The translations under genes were made by a program, and so were the position numbers. Source: Neckera pumila (Eukaryota; Streptophyta; Bryopsida; Hypnales; Neckeraceae). From it: 64,000 bases of DNA. The stretch lies in the NCBI GenBank assembly GCA_963969595.1, contig OZ018408.1, positions 18,287,823 through 18,351,822 of the forward strand, written 5' to 3'. Positions within the stretch are counted from its first letter, which is position 1. Each line of letters opens with the position of its first letter. Positions 1 to 12,217 of the stretch are shown one piece after another. Below the pieces are notes generated by a model, which was not told where the DNA came from, ran no database searches, and was given only the letters and a program-made list of their open reading frames with translations.

Positions 1-1293
1 CTCATTAGATAATTAGATTTGAAATGATAAAATATACTATGGCATTAAGCAGTTCTAATATGACAATCTAGGCCCTGCACTTACATTTCCAATAGACAAC
101 TCTAAAATAATAATCTATGCATATATTTTGGTAATTCTAAAAAAAGATGATGATCACAAAATTAGTGGGGATAGACTATCCCATGATGATGGTCTATTTT
201 CTATAATTGAAAGTATTAAGATTATAAGAAAAATAAACATTAAAGTCAAAGATTATATGATTTTTGAGATGGAAAAAGAACTCCAAACTATTGATTTTGA
301 AATATTAGAATTAGATAATTCCACTGATACATTTTGTAAATGGATCTGGAAAGCTCCAAGAAGCTTGTCTTTTAATAGATGAATGATTTTAGACAAAAGC
401 TAATATTGTGTACCAAAAGTAAAAATAGGTTTTAAAGAATTTTCTTCCAAGAATACATTTGAGGAAACTTTTTAGTTGTGGAAGGTTCTATCTTATATCA
501 AAATAAGTTTTAAAAAACTTACCGATTCCTAAAAGGTTTTTAGAAACATTAAAACCTCAAAGGGATTTTAAATTTTTTTTGTTCAAGTTGAATGCAATCA
601 CTATAATATGCAATCATCTTTTTGTTGTAAAATAGAGCTTAGAATGAAGAAAAACTCATTTTTATTGGATTTTTTTCTTGGGGGTTGATTGATCAAACTC
701 ATTGCTTAAGGGTGATGGTTTGAGCCTTATTATTTTGTTTAAGTTAAAGTCACAATTTTCCTTTTAATTGTTGTTTATTTGAATAGATCATTAGTTTTCA
801 ATGAAAATTTTAGTTGTGGGTTGTAGGTTTGCTACACCTACAATTGTCATTTGAAGTATCCGTCAAGTAAGAAAAGCAATGTACGTATAGGATTAGAAAG
901 TTAAAGAAGAAGACAAATTTGAAATTTGAAACCATGTCATGTGATGAAACTTTGAATTTGCATGATTGAACATGATTGAATACAAAGAGAAAACAGTTGG
1001 TCATAGTCATAGTACCTCTTGCATAAAAACAACAAATCAACCTCTAATAGTCTCCAACAAGTGGATCAACTTTCCTTCCTGCAACTTTCTGCCGCACGCT
1101 TCTCTACAACAACTTTGTAGACTTGACAATTTGTAATAGCAAAGACACAACAAGTACAAAACTACCCGTGTTATTCTTGCGCTTCTCAAAAAACACTTTT
1201 ATTGTCTATTGTCTGAAACGTCTTATCTTCATTCATTTTCTACTTACTCATATCTAAGTTCTTTCTACTCTAAAATGTAATAATTAAAATCTT
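1..1293. other. AT-rich intergenic sequence, no gene seen
   Basis: The longest open frame here (128-382, plus) opens on a TTG, has low-complexity composition and matches no family I know. I see no splice-supported gene and no RNA gene. The stretch ends at the TTAA that flanks the first inverted-repeat element. Confidence 0.6.
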
Positions 1294-1297
1294 AACC

Positions 1298-2214
1298 TCC
1301 AAAGCTTTAAATATGTTGTTTTGAAAACATAGCGTTTGGGGGCAACTTACTACACATGGGATTATTATTTTTTTCTTTCAAAATTTCACACAACATGTGC
1401 CCAAAGAGTAACTTTAAGGAACAATAATTTTCATAACTTTTGACTACATGGTTCAAAAGTTATTGTATGATATGTAATTTATTGATCTTTGGGCAGCTCA
1501 AACAATTCTTTAAAATTTATTTTTTTAAGAAATAAAATTTTGAAATTGGTTTTCTAGATTTATATATATGTAAAAAGCTTGGAATCAATCCATTTGGATT
1601 AATGAAATGAAAGTTATGAGGAGTCTTAGTTTGCGGGTAGTTATGGAATCTCTACTCTAAATTAACCTTTTTTTTATATCAATTTTCAATATTTTTGAAA
1701 AAACAGTAAAAACATTAGATGTAGATTGTTTATTACACCATTACAATCATTGGAATTGGCATTTTTCAATTCCATATTCAGATTTTCAACAATTTAATTA
1801 GTGTTTTGAATCATTCTCTACTTGTTTCTACTTACTGTTTTTTTCTTGTATGTTATACAATTCCAAATGGTTTGAAATTTTCAAGCATGTAGCCAACTTG
1901 CCTTGAACAATGAATCCAAAGAGTAACCACCATTTTGGACATTTTTTAATACAAATGTGACCTCGTGAAGTGCAGCTGCCCAAGTTTTTGCAAACCCCCA
2001 AAAAGGATTTCTGTCAATTCAAACGCTAATATCTTACAATCTACACAATGGAAAATTCTGAAATTTTTACTACATCTTCTTAAACTAGCGTACTACAAGA
2101 TTCTATGGTTACATGTGTCCAATTTTTATTTTTTTTCTAAAATTTGGTACTTGTACTAGAAATGGCATTTTTGGAGCATTTTTGGTGAAAACATTGGTAA
2201 AAAATCTTTAGAGG
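1298..2214. mobile_element. TTAA-flanked non-autonomous element, copy A (piggyBac-like)
   Basis: The element is bounded by TTAA on both sides (1294-1297 and 2215-2218). Its ends read CCTCCAAAG... and ...CTTTAGAGG, a short terminal inverted repeat. The interior (about 1440-2200) is clearly related to the copies at 30.5-31.7 kb and, inverted, 41.8-42.7 kb: they share the passage about a 'ttggttttctaga' block, the 'aaagttatgagga' block and the 3' 'tacttgtactagaaatggca' block. It encodes no protein. The TTAA duplication with C-rich termini is the hallmark of the piggyBac superfamily; that assignment is inference, since no transposase copy lies in the window. Confidence 0.7.
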
Positions 2215-2218
2215 TTAA

Positions 2219-3736
2219 TCTAAGTTTGATTATAAAAAAAAAGCATATTTAAAAAAATATTGCCAAATCTCAACAAAGTCCTTGGTATAGCACTTAAAAT
2301 AAAAAGCCAAACCATATTTGAAATATTAAGGTCAATTAAAATAACTTTCAAGACATAATTTTATTCAATATAATTGAATTTTAATTATTCCTTACAGAAT
2401 TAATATTATTCTTGAGCTTTGAGCTCTATACTCTAATCCAAAATTACTAACTAGGATAAGAAACAAAACTGTGACAATGTAGTTATATGAGGCTTTCAAT
2501 GATTATAAATTTGGTGCTCTTGATAGAATAGTTGTATATAATATAGGAAAACCCATTCCACTATGTATTGCATTATGGACAACTAGATATGCGCCCATCA
2601 TAAGCATGCAACCACCCTAAATCAACCATTCTTAAGTAGTTGAGATTTCGGACTTAGTAGGATGAATAGTGGATGCATTCAAAGCTTTGAATGGCAATGA
2701 TAGAGTGAGAAATTGACCACAATAGGAACTTCTACCTATTAGGTGTTAAAATGTTATAAAAATTAACTGCTGTAATGCAATACATAGTGGACACTTTAAG
2801 GAAATACTGCAATCATTTTAGATGAGTGCTATAACTATTATAACTAGATGCACTTTAGATTAAAGTTTGGAGGTCCTTGTGACTCTTTTGAGTTTCTTGC
2901 ATTAACTAAAGAGGGTACACCCCAAAAATCAAACCTTGTCTAAACCCGCCATCATTGCCTTGTGTACATTTCCAAATCAATATGTATCTATGTTGAAAAT
3001 AAAACAATTTTAGAGCTTCTATAAAAAAAAACTATGATCCTTCATAACTTTTGCATATATTAGTATCCAAAGTGTTCTATTCTTTTGTGCTTTAGAATTT
3101 CCTTTCAGTTCCCAACAAAAACTTATGACAATTTGATCAATCTAATAATAGAAAATGTGCATTAGTAAAAAACTTGGTGCTTATGGATGTCCCTACCTTA
3201 TACACTTTAGAAATTTATAACAAATTTGTACCATATTTGAATACATAATCTCTATTTCTACCACCTTCTCTTACATTTGTCTATTTATTGCAACCCCTAA
3301 ATGCCCGAGGCACCATATTTTGGTGTCAACGAAACTTTGAAGCTAAATAAATTTTTACCAAAGTATTATTTTTGGTAAAGTACATTTTTATTAAATACTC
3401 ATTAAAGTCTATTTTAAGCATCAAAAATACAATTTTGAAAAAAAATGTTAAGGTTTTTTCTAATAAAGAGTTTGTGCAAGGGTTTCTATTGCAAATCTTG
3501 ATTTTTTTCATGGTAGGGGCTATGAGAGATGAGCCTTGGAACTTGGGGGGAGAAATCACATTAAAGAACTCATTTACTAAAACTAGTAGAGTAGATTTTG
3601 AAAAGTCATAAATTGATTATGGTTATGTATGTTATACCCTTTAACCTCATATTTATTTCATGACCTCAATTTTAGAATTTACATGAAAAAAGGGAACATA
3701 AAGACTTCAAATCATTTTTGTAGTTTTAATACCTTC
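2219..3736. other. Gene-free AT-rich spacer with an 18-bp inverted repeat
   Basis: No coding signal is visible. A perfect 18-bp inverted repeat (ccactatgtattgcatta at 2558-2575, its complement at 2773-2790) may mark a decayed 230-bp hairpin element. The overlapping opposite-strand ORFs at 3326-3611 are low-complexity and not convincing. Confidence 0.5.
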
Positions 3737-3740
3737 TTAA

Positions 3741-4708
3741 CCCCAAAGTGACAAAGAGGACATAAAGTGTCCTCATACAGTTTCAAGTCAAGTTCAAAGT
3801 GCTTTAACTTTTTTATCCAAGGTCCAAGTTCAAAAAAACTTGTTGGTAATGTTGTGCTCTCTCTTCTAGTTTGTGTAGTACAATCTTCAAATCAATCCAA
3901 GATGTATGGATTTTTTGGAAGCCAATCAAAGTTCAAAACTTCAATTTGAAATCACCAAACTGCATTTTAGGGCTGCAACTTTGGGGCCTTGTATCTCCTT
4001 CATCCATGGTTTGTTTTCAATAAAATTTGTTGCGTTTTATTTCCCTTGAAGCCTAGTTATTGTGGTAAAAATTTTATGATAATCCAAGTTGTTTTGAATG
4101 TTTGGGAGCAATTCAAAGCTCAAAATCCTGCCATTTTTGGAGTACATTGAACTTTTGCGGCTTGTTTCTTCTTCATAGAAAACCCATTTTCAATCATTTC
4201 TTTTGAAAAAGTTGCGCATAATAGTCTAATTTGTGTTACTAAAATTTCATGTCAATCTAAAAAGTAGTGAGTGACTGAAAAACATTCTAGTAGAAGGAAG
4301 TTCACCCTCATATGTGTTTTTTTGCATTTTTTCTTGCTCTTTTTTGACATTTCAAAGCTGTTTGTAGACACAATGAGTCAATTGAATGAATTTTTTTTAC
4401 TAATGTGTTTGTATACTAGTTTTGAATCACTTTGTAGTGTTAAGTTTTTTCATTTGAGTGGTTTAGAAATCAAATTTCACCTCCAAACCAATTTTTGGGA
4501 AAAATCTCAGCATCCATTTTTAATACTAAAATATTATGATCTTGCAATCTATGTGGCCAAATGACTTCAAATTTTGTACATGTCATCTACAACATTTACA
4601 CTAGAAGATTGTACGCTTGAGATTTGTATAAGTTGAAGACATTTAGATCTATAAAGCTTCATAAGCAATGATATTTTTGAACCCTGGAAAGCAAATGTTA
4701 CTTTGGGG
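3741..4708. mobile_element. TTAA-flanked non-autonomous element, copy B (second subfamily)
   Basis: The ends are CCCCAAAGTGAC and, on the other strand, CCCCAAAGTAAC: 11 of 12 bases match. Both ends sit directly against TTAA (3737-3740 and 4709-4712). At 968 bp it is close in size to the other copies, but its interior is not obviously the same, so it is a separate subfamily with the same terminal grammar. The open frames inside (3767-3949, 4271-4564) are short and unrecognised; I do not call them genes. Confidence 0.7.
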
Positions 4709-5129
4709 TTAATCAAACATTATAATCTTTAATTTGATCCATGAGTGATATTGTTGTGTTTTCTTTTCCTATGTGATCTCTAGTCCACCTAGTTTGAATT
4801 TGTTGAGCCCAACCATCCAATTGCGGTTGGCATGACCACAGTGGCGGTTGTTTGACGACAGCCCCCATCCTCTTGAATTGGGTCTTCATTCCGGGCAGAG
4901 GTGGCAATGTTCTAAATGCAGGCTGGTAACATTTTTTTTTTTTTTTTCTTGAAACACACGGACCATTTCCATTGATAAGGAAAACAAGAGGGCTGATAAC
5001 AAATTTGAAAAAAGAGGGTTCACTTGAATGGTTGTACCTTGCTTTTGCTTCTTTTCTTCTTTTTTCACACAAATAAAGGGTGACCTTTGCTGCAAGGATT
5101 TGCTTCTTCATATTCAACATTATAACTAA

Positions 5130-5510
5130 GGAAAACCAGCCACAATCAATGTATAATGTTACACCAATGGAGTGATTAGTGACCTCATTAGGAACACTTA
5201 CTTTTACAATGTAAATCATTGTAGGAAGTGACTTTTAATGGCCTTCTACATTAGAAATTATTGTGACCACTTTAGGTGATTTAGAAGAGCATATTGGATA
5301 CAATTTTTGTTGGTTATGGGGTAGTCTACTAACTCTTTTGGACATATCACTTCAAAAATCCGTAACAAGTTCATACTTTGTTTGGAAAATATAATTTCAA
5401 TTGCTCTCACTATTTCTCACACTTGTCTTCATGTGGGGAAAAATTTGAAAACTTTCAACAATGGCATGAGGATAGACTCCAAATTTTGGGCTGGTTTACC
5501 TTAATAACTC
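5130..5510. repeat. Dispersed repeat, second copy at 62.18-62.56 kb
   Basis: The passage around 'gagtgattagtgacctcatt', 'cattgtaggaagtgactttt' and 'ggggtagtct' recurs in the same orientation and order near 62,210-62,550, diverged by substitutions and small indels. No terminal structure could be defined. The minus-strand ORF 4713-5219 overlaps it but contains a homopolymer-coded Lys run and is not credible as a gene. Confidence 0.6.
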
Positions 5511-5615
5511 AGTGAGATTCACTGCTAAGTTATGCATATGGACAAACCGCTGTGAACTCATCATGATAATATTGTTCCTGTCTTTGTCACATTTGTTGTG
5601 GCATGCTATGACAAG

Positions 5616-5943
5616 TAAGGTAGGAGGTTCTTAAACCGCTCGGGCTCTAAAATTGCCCACCTCTTTAATGTTTACCTCTTGTACATGTTGCTTTTTGCAA
5701 TGTACAAGCAGTGAACATTTGAAGAGGTGGGCGATTTTAGAGCCCTCCAAAGCGTCAAAAATTTGAACTTCAAAAATTCAAAACTAATTCCACAAAGCTC
5801 CAAAAAATATGAAATGACTTGGGTTGGATGCCAATTTCATTTTTCTTTGAAGGAAAATTTACTAAAAAATATTTCAAGAAGTTTCACCTCCCCAAAATTC
5901 AGTTTCAGTTCTTAAGTGAGCGCTTTATGGACCTCCTACCTTA
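5616..5943. mobile_element. Hairpin MITE, 328 bp
   Basis: The outer 25-bp terminal inverted repeats (5616-5640 and 5919-5943, beginning TAAGGTAGGAGGT) match at 22 of 25 positions. Inside sits a second inverted repeat, 24 bp with one mismatch (5642-5665 against 5722-5745), so the left part folds into a strong hairpin. No coding capacity. Related TAAGGTRGG termini appear at 33,244/33,439 and singly near 6,258 and 34,155, so the family is probably dispersed. Confidence 0.65.
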
Positions 5944-7145
5944 ATAGCAAAGCTCCCCAATCCTGTCATACTAGTAACCGTATTTGTTCAGACTTCTAAC
6001 ACTTACATTGCCAGTGTTACAGCTGGCTAGCTTCTCAACTTGCTTTCCAGTGTAATTTCAAAAACTTGACATTGAAGTGTTAACTCCTACCAGAGCCTAA
6101 GTAGTAGGAGAAGCAATGCAGACTCGAGGTAACTTAAAAAAAAGAAATCATGGTTTGAGAAGAATAAAAACACAAAATTTCAATTTTACAATTTTTTTCT
6201 CCTTTTGATCTCCGTATGGATTGATTCACAACCTTGCTCAACCAAAATCATGTTGTGCTAAGGTGGGAGCACCCATAACCATCCATTTAAGCAATTCAGC
6301 ATAGTTGGAGGCACCCTTTTTCTAGAAAGATTTTTTTTTCTGCAGTATTGGCAATCAAAAATCATGAATTTAAAAAAAAAATGAATTTTTGGATAAGGCA
6401 TCTAATTTCTATGAATTTTCAAAGTAGCACTCCCTAGGGCACCCTAAATCACACTATAGTAAAACTACCCTTGGTTCTAAATCTATAAAAAAATCAGAGT
6501 CCACCAGCCTCAGTTAAGTATGGAGATGGTTTCAAGGTACTTTGGGGGATACTTTAAGGGAACCCTATAATGCAAGCGCGGGGATATGGAAAGGAATGGA
6601 TGCACTGACCTTCAGCAACCAAGCTAACCACTACCCACTCAAAAGAATCAAGTAGTCCATTTCAATTACCATCACATACACACATATACACAAAATAAAT
6701 GAAAAAGAATAAGTTCAGAGACACATTCAAAGACAAATACAAGTATAGATGTTAAATACATATATGAAAGAGATGCAGTGCGTAAACACTACATTTGTTG
6801 AAGAATAGACAAATTTTCAACATATTTGGATTTATATCATTGATATTGTAAAGTTTTCACACAAAGCTCTTGAAATCATTCATCATCCACCTAGTGGATA
6901 TGGGGACTCTTAGGAACTGAGACAAATTTCAGATGTGATACATGTAAGAAAAGTATATACTACCAACAATAAAAATCCACAAAGTTTGAAACATTATATT
7001 TTATTTTGTTAATGGTACATTATTAATACTTTTTATGACATGAAGAACATAAAGTTTGAAATTTTAAAATATTCCATATTTTTCAAAAATAATTAGAATC
7101 TTAATATCTTTTAGGAATAATTATAATCTAAATAGCATTTAACTT
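5944..7145. other. Gene-free stretch with one dispersed-repeat copy
   Basis: From about 6288 to 6600 the sequence ('taagcaattcagcatagtt' onwards) is a copy of a dispersed repeat also present at 32,901-33,215 and, more diverged, at 55,141-55,380. The flanks contain nothing I can interpret; no ORF here has family-like composition. Confidence 0.5.
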
Positions 7146-8340
7146 GTATAGAGGGGTATCAATCAAAATGGCGTTTTTGAATTTGCAGTGAAGAAATTTC
7201 AATGCTGCCAATTTCTGGCAGCCTCTCAAGAGCTGAAAAATTGATACTTTATCATGAAATTTTTGTCACAATATCAGATTTATGTTAAAAATGCGTGTAC
7301 CAAATTTCAAGGTCGAAAGATTGACCAAGAAAAAGATATCAAAAATCTACCAACATATGTAGTTGTGAAAAAAAATTCACTGCTGCCAACTTTGACAGCC
7401 TTCCCAAGGATTGAAAAAAAAGTATTTTGCCATGATTTTTCTTAAAAGATCATCTCTATGTTGATAACATGTATGCCAAATTTTAAGCTCAAAATATTTA
7501 TACAATAAAAGATATTTGAAATTTACCAACATGTGTAGTTGTAAGAAACAATTTCACTACTGCCAACTTTGCAACCTCCCAAGGGCTAAAAAATTGCTTA
7601 TTTATCTTGAATTTTTTTTCAAGATCATCTCTATTTAATAACATGTGTGCCAAATTTCAAGTTCAAAATATTCATACAAGTATGTGTAGTTGTGAGAATG
7701 ATTTCTTCAACCCTTAAGATAGTGTTATTTTATGGGTAAAATTTCACATGGATGTAAGAAAATCATTCTCACAACTACACATGTTGGTAGAATTAGCACA
7801 TCAATTTTTTTGTGAATCTTTTGACCCTGAAATTTGGCACACATGTTATCAATATAGAGATGTTTCCACCAAAAAAAATAATGATAATAAACAATGCTTC
7901 AGCCCTTGGAAGGGTGTCAAAGTTGGCAGTAGTGAAATTGTTTCTCACAATGTGTTGGCAAATTTCAAATATCTTTTTTTGTATAAATCTTTTGAACATG
8001 AAAATTGGCACACATGTTATCAATATAGAGATAATCTCTTCTAAAAAAACTTATGGTAATTAAAAAAAATTTAGCCCTTGGGAGGTTGTCAAAGTTGGCA
8101 ACAGTGAAATTTTACTCACAGCTATACATGTTGGTAGGTTTTGTATATTTTTTTTTGTGTGAATCTCTTGACCTTGAAATTTGTTATACATGTTATTAAT
8201 ACAGAGATGATCTTGTAAAAAAAATTCATGATAGAAAACCAAATTTTCAGCCCTCGGGAGGGTGTCAATGTTGGTAGCAGTGAAAGTTCTTTTCCTGGGA
8301 ATGCAAAAACGCTATTTTGATTGGTACCCTATTGTACTTG
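7146..8340. mobile_element. Foldback element with tandem-repeat arms, about 1.2 kb
   Basis: Each arm is made of about three diverged tandem units of roughly 170-185 bp. In the left arm (7,150-7,710) a unit runs through 'tgccaactttg', 'cccaagg' and 'caacatgtgtagttgt'; the right arm (7,755-8,340) carries the same units inverted ('acaactacacatgttgg', 'cccttgg', 'caaagttggcag'). The outermost matches are a passage containing 'atcaatcaaaatggcgtttt' on the left and 'aaaacgctattttgattggt' on the right. A possible 5-bp ACTTG duplication flanks it. All ORFs inside (7254-8242) are translations of the repeat units, not genes. Confidence 0.7.
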
Positions 8341-8569
8341 AGATAAAATCATTTTCATTCATCAAATCATGATCCTTTCTAAATTAACTTATCAATTATT
8401 CTATGAATCTTAGATAAATTATTTATTCATTATAAAAGAAGTTTTGATTCATCTCATTTCTACAAGTGACACTAATTTGATAGGTAATATTGATTTCGCA
8501 TCTTAATAGTATAAGTTAGTATAGCTTAATCTTTTTCTCAAATTTTATAGGAAGTGATTGTAGACTTTG

Positions 8570-8600
<31 letters not shown>

Positions 8601-9600
8601 AAGAATTATTATTGCAATAATTGATTTTATATCCTATGCATGAATCAAAGTGTTTATAAAAATAATTACTTTGAACCTTTAATTTATGCCCTATGCATAA
8701 GAGCACTCTACCAATTCTTTGCCAATGTTTGGCATGGCAATATTGATTTATCTTATTAGTGATTGTGAAAAAATAATAACACACTTGTGAAATTTGTTTC
8801 ACTTCTAAAATATTACTTTTTCGTAAAAAAGAAATTTTATATTTGTTATGCTTGGATCAAGTTATATATAGATATTTTATTTTTATTTTTAAGCCCTATG
8901 CACAAGAGCATTTTTTAGCTACTAGATATTAGTGTCCGGTAGAATTTAAGCTTTATTTCATTCATAAATAATCTAAAATGCCATGCAAAGTAAAAGTCTA
9001 ATAAAAGACAATACTATTGTATGCAAAATTTTATAGGAGAAAAATAATTACCTTCACAGCTAAAGTTTTGAAGAAGAAGATAGTAGAATTTTAATTTTTA
9101 CCTTCAATGACCTTGAAGTTTTTGGAAGAAATGGACTACTAAAATACGTGTATCCATAATCAACCCTAGTAGCAATTCAACATATTTAATACTATATATT
9201 ATTAAATGTACATTATGATTATTGCATCTTATTGGATCGCATAGATATGCCCCCAATATGAGGTGGCAACAATCCCATTGTGGTTGGTTGAAAAGTTCAT
9301 CCCATGACCAACTTGAACAAGAACCTATGGGCCTTGAACCACACTGTAGTATTCCACTTCAAAAAAATTCCACAAGGCAAAGCATATCTTGAAATTCAAT
9401 CAAAAAAATTGCTAGTGAATTTGTAGTTTATTTTATCTTCTATAAATAATTTTTATTTGAAAATTAAATAAAATCTTAAAATGGAAAGCTCAAAAGAAAC
9501 TTGATGTTTTGTTGAACATCATTGTTGACATAAAAAAATGGATTGTTTCATTTAATGTCCACAAAAATGCGTTCCAAAAAATAGTGAAAACATCCCAAAA
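8341..9600. other. AT-rich gene-free sequence with a short (TA)n tract
   Basis: A simple TA dinucleotide run occupies about 8574-8600. The minus-strand ORF at 8545-8802 runs through it and is a low-complexity artefact. Nothing else is recognisable before base composition rises near 9.6 kb. Confidence 0.5.
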
Positions 9601-10236
9601 AACACAAGTTTCTTATAGTGTACGGTTTCCAAAATCCTATTTGCTCTGCAACACCACTATAACCTTCAACTCCGCTCACTCTATATGCCGACCTCCACAA
9701 TGTTGATTCTCGGTAAAACGTGTAGAACATGCTACATTTAAAGAAATCGAAATGCTTCAAGACAGCATGTAGTGTCGAATATGGTATTATTTCTTGAAAA
9801 CTCTTCATCTTCACACACTACTGTCCTGTGCGTACTACAATTTCACTCACCTTCAAGCAAAACATATTGTGCATAATAACTCAAATTTCTTCTTCAACAT
9901 AGCAGTTGTTGTGCACACCACTAGCAGACCACGATTGTTGACGTTATCCCACAGCCAATATGCAAACGCCAACAGTGAGTACAACATAGCATCCTTGTTT
10001 TGCTTTCTTTCTTTGAATCCTTGCCGTGCGATTGCCTCCATTTTCCAATAATTCCAAAGCATAAGCAGACTCTTGCAAGACTTAAGAGACTTAGGAAAAC
10101 AAATTTTGTAAGTCGGATCTACCATTTCAGCATATTAAGCAACAATGTAGCCTATTCAAATTCCCTGCCTTCCGTCATGCTCCACATCTTCCGCTGCTAA
10201 ACCTATATATGCAGTCCTTCCCGTATGAACACATAC

Positions 10237-11010
10237 CTACAATTCCTGTGGAATTTGCTCTTTTCTTCTACTTTGAAGGTTGTCACATTCAATGGGAATG
10301 TTTACAATGGGTTCACGGCGTTCCTCCAAGATTGGATCATTTGTTTTAGATTCCAATGCTTCCAACCGCCGCATCATCATCGCCACGAATGGGTGTTCAT
10401 AAATCTGCTTAACTGATATAGACAAAACAGTTCCTTGTACGACCTTATCTCCTCTTTCTTCGGCCTCACAGTCTTGAACGTCAACTTCTTGGCTTCCGTT
10501 CTCCAGAGGCTTGTCGTCTGGGTCCTCTATATTCTCTTCCTGTGAATTTGCATTAGGTGCACAAATCCGCGGCAGGTCCATACTTCCTCTTTATCGACCT
10601 CCGCTTCCGTGCATGACATTTGAAGTATTTTCGTCCCTTCCACAACGCCCGCCATAACCTTTGTCTCGGGCCATCTTCAACTGGATTTTTTCCGGATTTG
10701 GTGATCTTTGTAGATTCTTCCTCAGCCTGTGCCATACTCCGACCTCATCCAAAGGCCCTCTTCTACCAAAGTTCACCCTGCTGGCATTAGCTCTACGGCA
10801 GTCTTTAGACTTCTTCATTGAAGCTGGGATGTTGAGCTGCCTTTCCAACGTACGCCATGTTCGATCTGATATTCCAGTTGGCTTTGCTTGCCCATTACAA
10901 ATTTTCTTCCACAATCAACCCGCCTCAAAATGACACCGTGGGTTATAATTTCCTTTACATATTCAAATTTGACAGGGGAGCTGTATTCCCATGTGTCGTA
11001 GCACAAGAAA
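10237..11010 (-). pseudogene. 3' part of a plant transposon gene, possibly TNP1/'Ptta-En-Spm'-like
   Basis: Read on the minus strand, a frame runs from about 10,914 to 10,237 with a single internal TAA (10,591-10,593). An adjoining exon-like segment (11,006-10,920) reads through 'WEYSSPVKFEYVKEII'. The central part is basic, with 'RANASRVNFGRRGPLDEVG' followed by a Pro-Asn-Pro turn and 'MARDKGYGGR'. This spacing (basic Ser/Arg-Ala-Asn segment, then Arg/Leu-rich helix, then a 'PDPDE'-like turn) resembles the second protein of CACTA-type plant transposons, from memory of the family only. The acidic C-terminal 110 residues end in a helix ('HPFVAMMMRRLEALES'). It is probably the end of the gene whose upstream exons lie at 14.55-16.5 kb. 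No function beyond a transposon-related one is claimed. Confidence 0.4.
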
Positions 11011-12217
11011 GTAAAATCCCTCCAGTAGAGGTTCTAATGTATTTAAAAACGCCTTTAGGATGACTCATGTATCGTTTCCTCAGAGATCTAGTTTGTACTT
11101 CTATAGTGATGACCGGAACAGGATGCGGAAGTCACAACAACCACAAGTGAACCGGATTCTAGAATGAAAAGCTAAAAATATCTAAGCGACTGCTCTCCAT
11201 CCGGCTGGACTATCCTTCTTTAGTCCTAATCCGCTCAACAACAACAAGGAAGTGTCTTGAACAATTTACCCCTCCCTTTTCCACTGATAAAACTCAGAAC
11301 CGGAACCGGAAGGAGTGTTGTTATCCTGTGCCTCTTCCAAATTCCGCTTTCGGATCCTCAAACTTAGTAACCGTTTAGAAGTATAGCCTCTATAGCAAAG
11401 GATTCCGTGTATTTTAATTAAAGAAGGCTGCGTGAATTTCTACCCTTCAATGTTTAGAGTGACAGAAGTTCCACTAAAAAGAAGAAAAACAACAAAAGAC
11501 AAAAAGAAATGGGACTTCAGTTTCTCCTCACAACTAATCTAGAAGCTTAATACAGATCAGAAGGTCACTCAGGAAACCCCTACCATCCTCATACTACTAC
11601 AACGACAGATTCCCTCGACCCAAGTTCCTAGACAGAGACGCTACTCCCAGAAACTGGATACAGGAAACATCCGAGGGCACTCATATTCTTTCAAAACCTG
11701 CAAACACAGCTACCCGCACAAAGTAATGGTTCTAGCATTACAGGCATATCAACCCAATGTTAAGACTTTTCAGATTAACACTTAGGATGTGGAAATCATA
11801 ATACTTTGCAATGGAAAATGAAAAGAACATAAGTGTAAGATAATATTATCCTATCAAGCCCGGGATTGAAACTAACTTCAACCCCTTAAATACCAAATAC
11901 ATGGGCACCCAAAAGGCCCTATGAGAATCCTAACTACAGACCAGAGAATGACTTCCCTCAATCTCAAAATCCTAATCCCCTGTGTTGACTTCCTAACAGC
12001 CGGCCCTTCCTACAAAAAGTGGATCTCAGATCCAGAAAAAACAGATCCAGCTGTCTAGGTGCACGTAACCGGAAAGCAGCTAAAAAGCTGCTTTCTTCCT
12101 ACTAAAAGCTGAAGTCCCACTAACTCCTTCAATCTGCTCCTATAAAATCTCTACCTACTTCTTCTTTTGCCGCTTGGATGGCGTTGGAGCTGTCTTGACC
12201 ACACCTTTCTTTGCTGG
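11011..12217. other. Non-coding part of a probable nested element
   Basis: No long open frame exists here on either strand. The base composition matches the coding remnants on both sides, not the AT-rich surroundings. A short 'aaccggaaccggaa' motif at about 11,297 recurs at about 14,039 on the other side of the coding unit. I read the stretch as the non-coding tail of the element that carries the 13.9-12.2 kb ORF, but no terminal repeats were resolved. Confidence 0.35.

Noticed and set aside
128..382. 84-codon open frame near the window start
   Set aside because: Starts on TTG, AT-driven codon use, no motif, no splice support.
1298..2214. Alternative reading of the TTAA elements as PIF/Harbinger (3-bp TTA or TAA duplication)
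   Set aside because: With a 3-bp duplication the inverted ends become asymmetrical; with TTAA they are symmetrical in every well-kept copy. Not excluded until empty sites are seen.
4713..5219. 168-codon minus-strand open frame
   Set aside because: Runs through a homopolymer and a dispersed repeat shared with 62 kb; composition not gene-like.
7146..8340. CRISPR-like array because of regularly spaced repeats
   Set aside because: Units are about 180 bp, diverged, and inverted around a centre in plant nuclear sequence; no cas-like genes.
9609..9622. TTTCTTATAGTG, a possible right CACTA terminus at the border of the GC-richer block
   Set aside because: It points the wrong way to bound the 9.6-19 kb block and no left partner was seen upstream.
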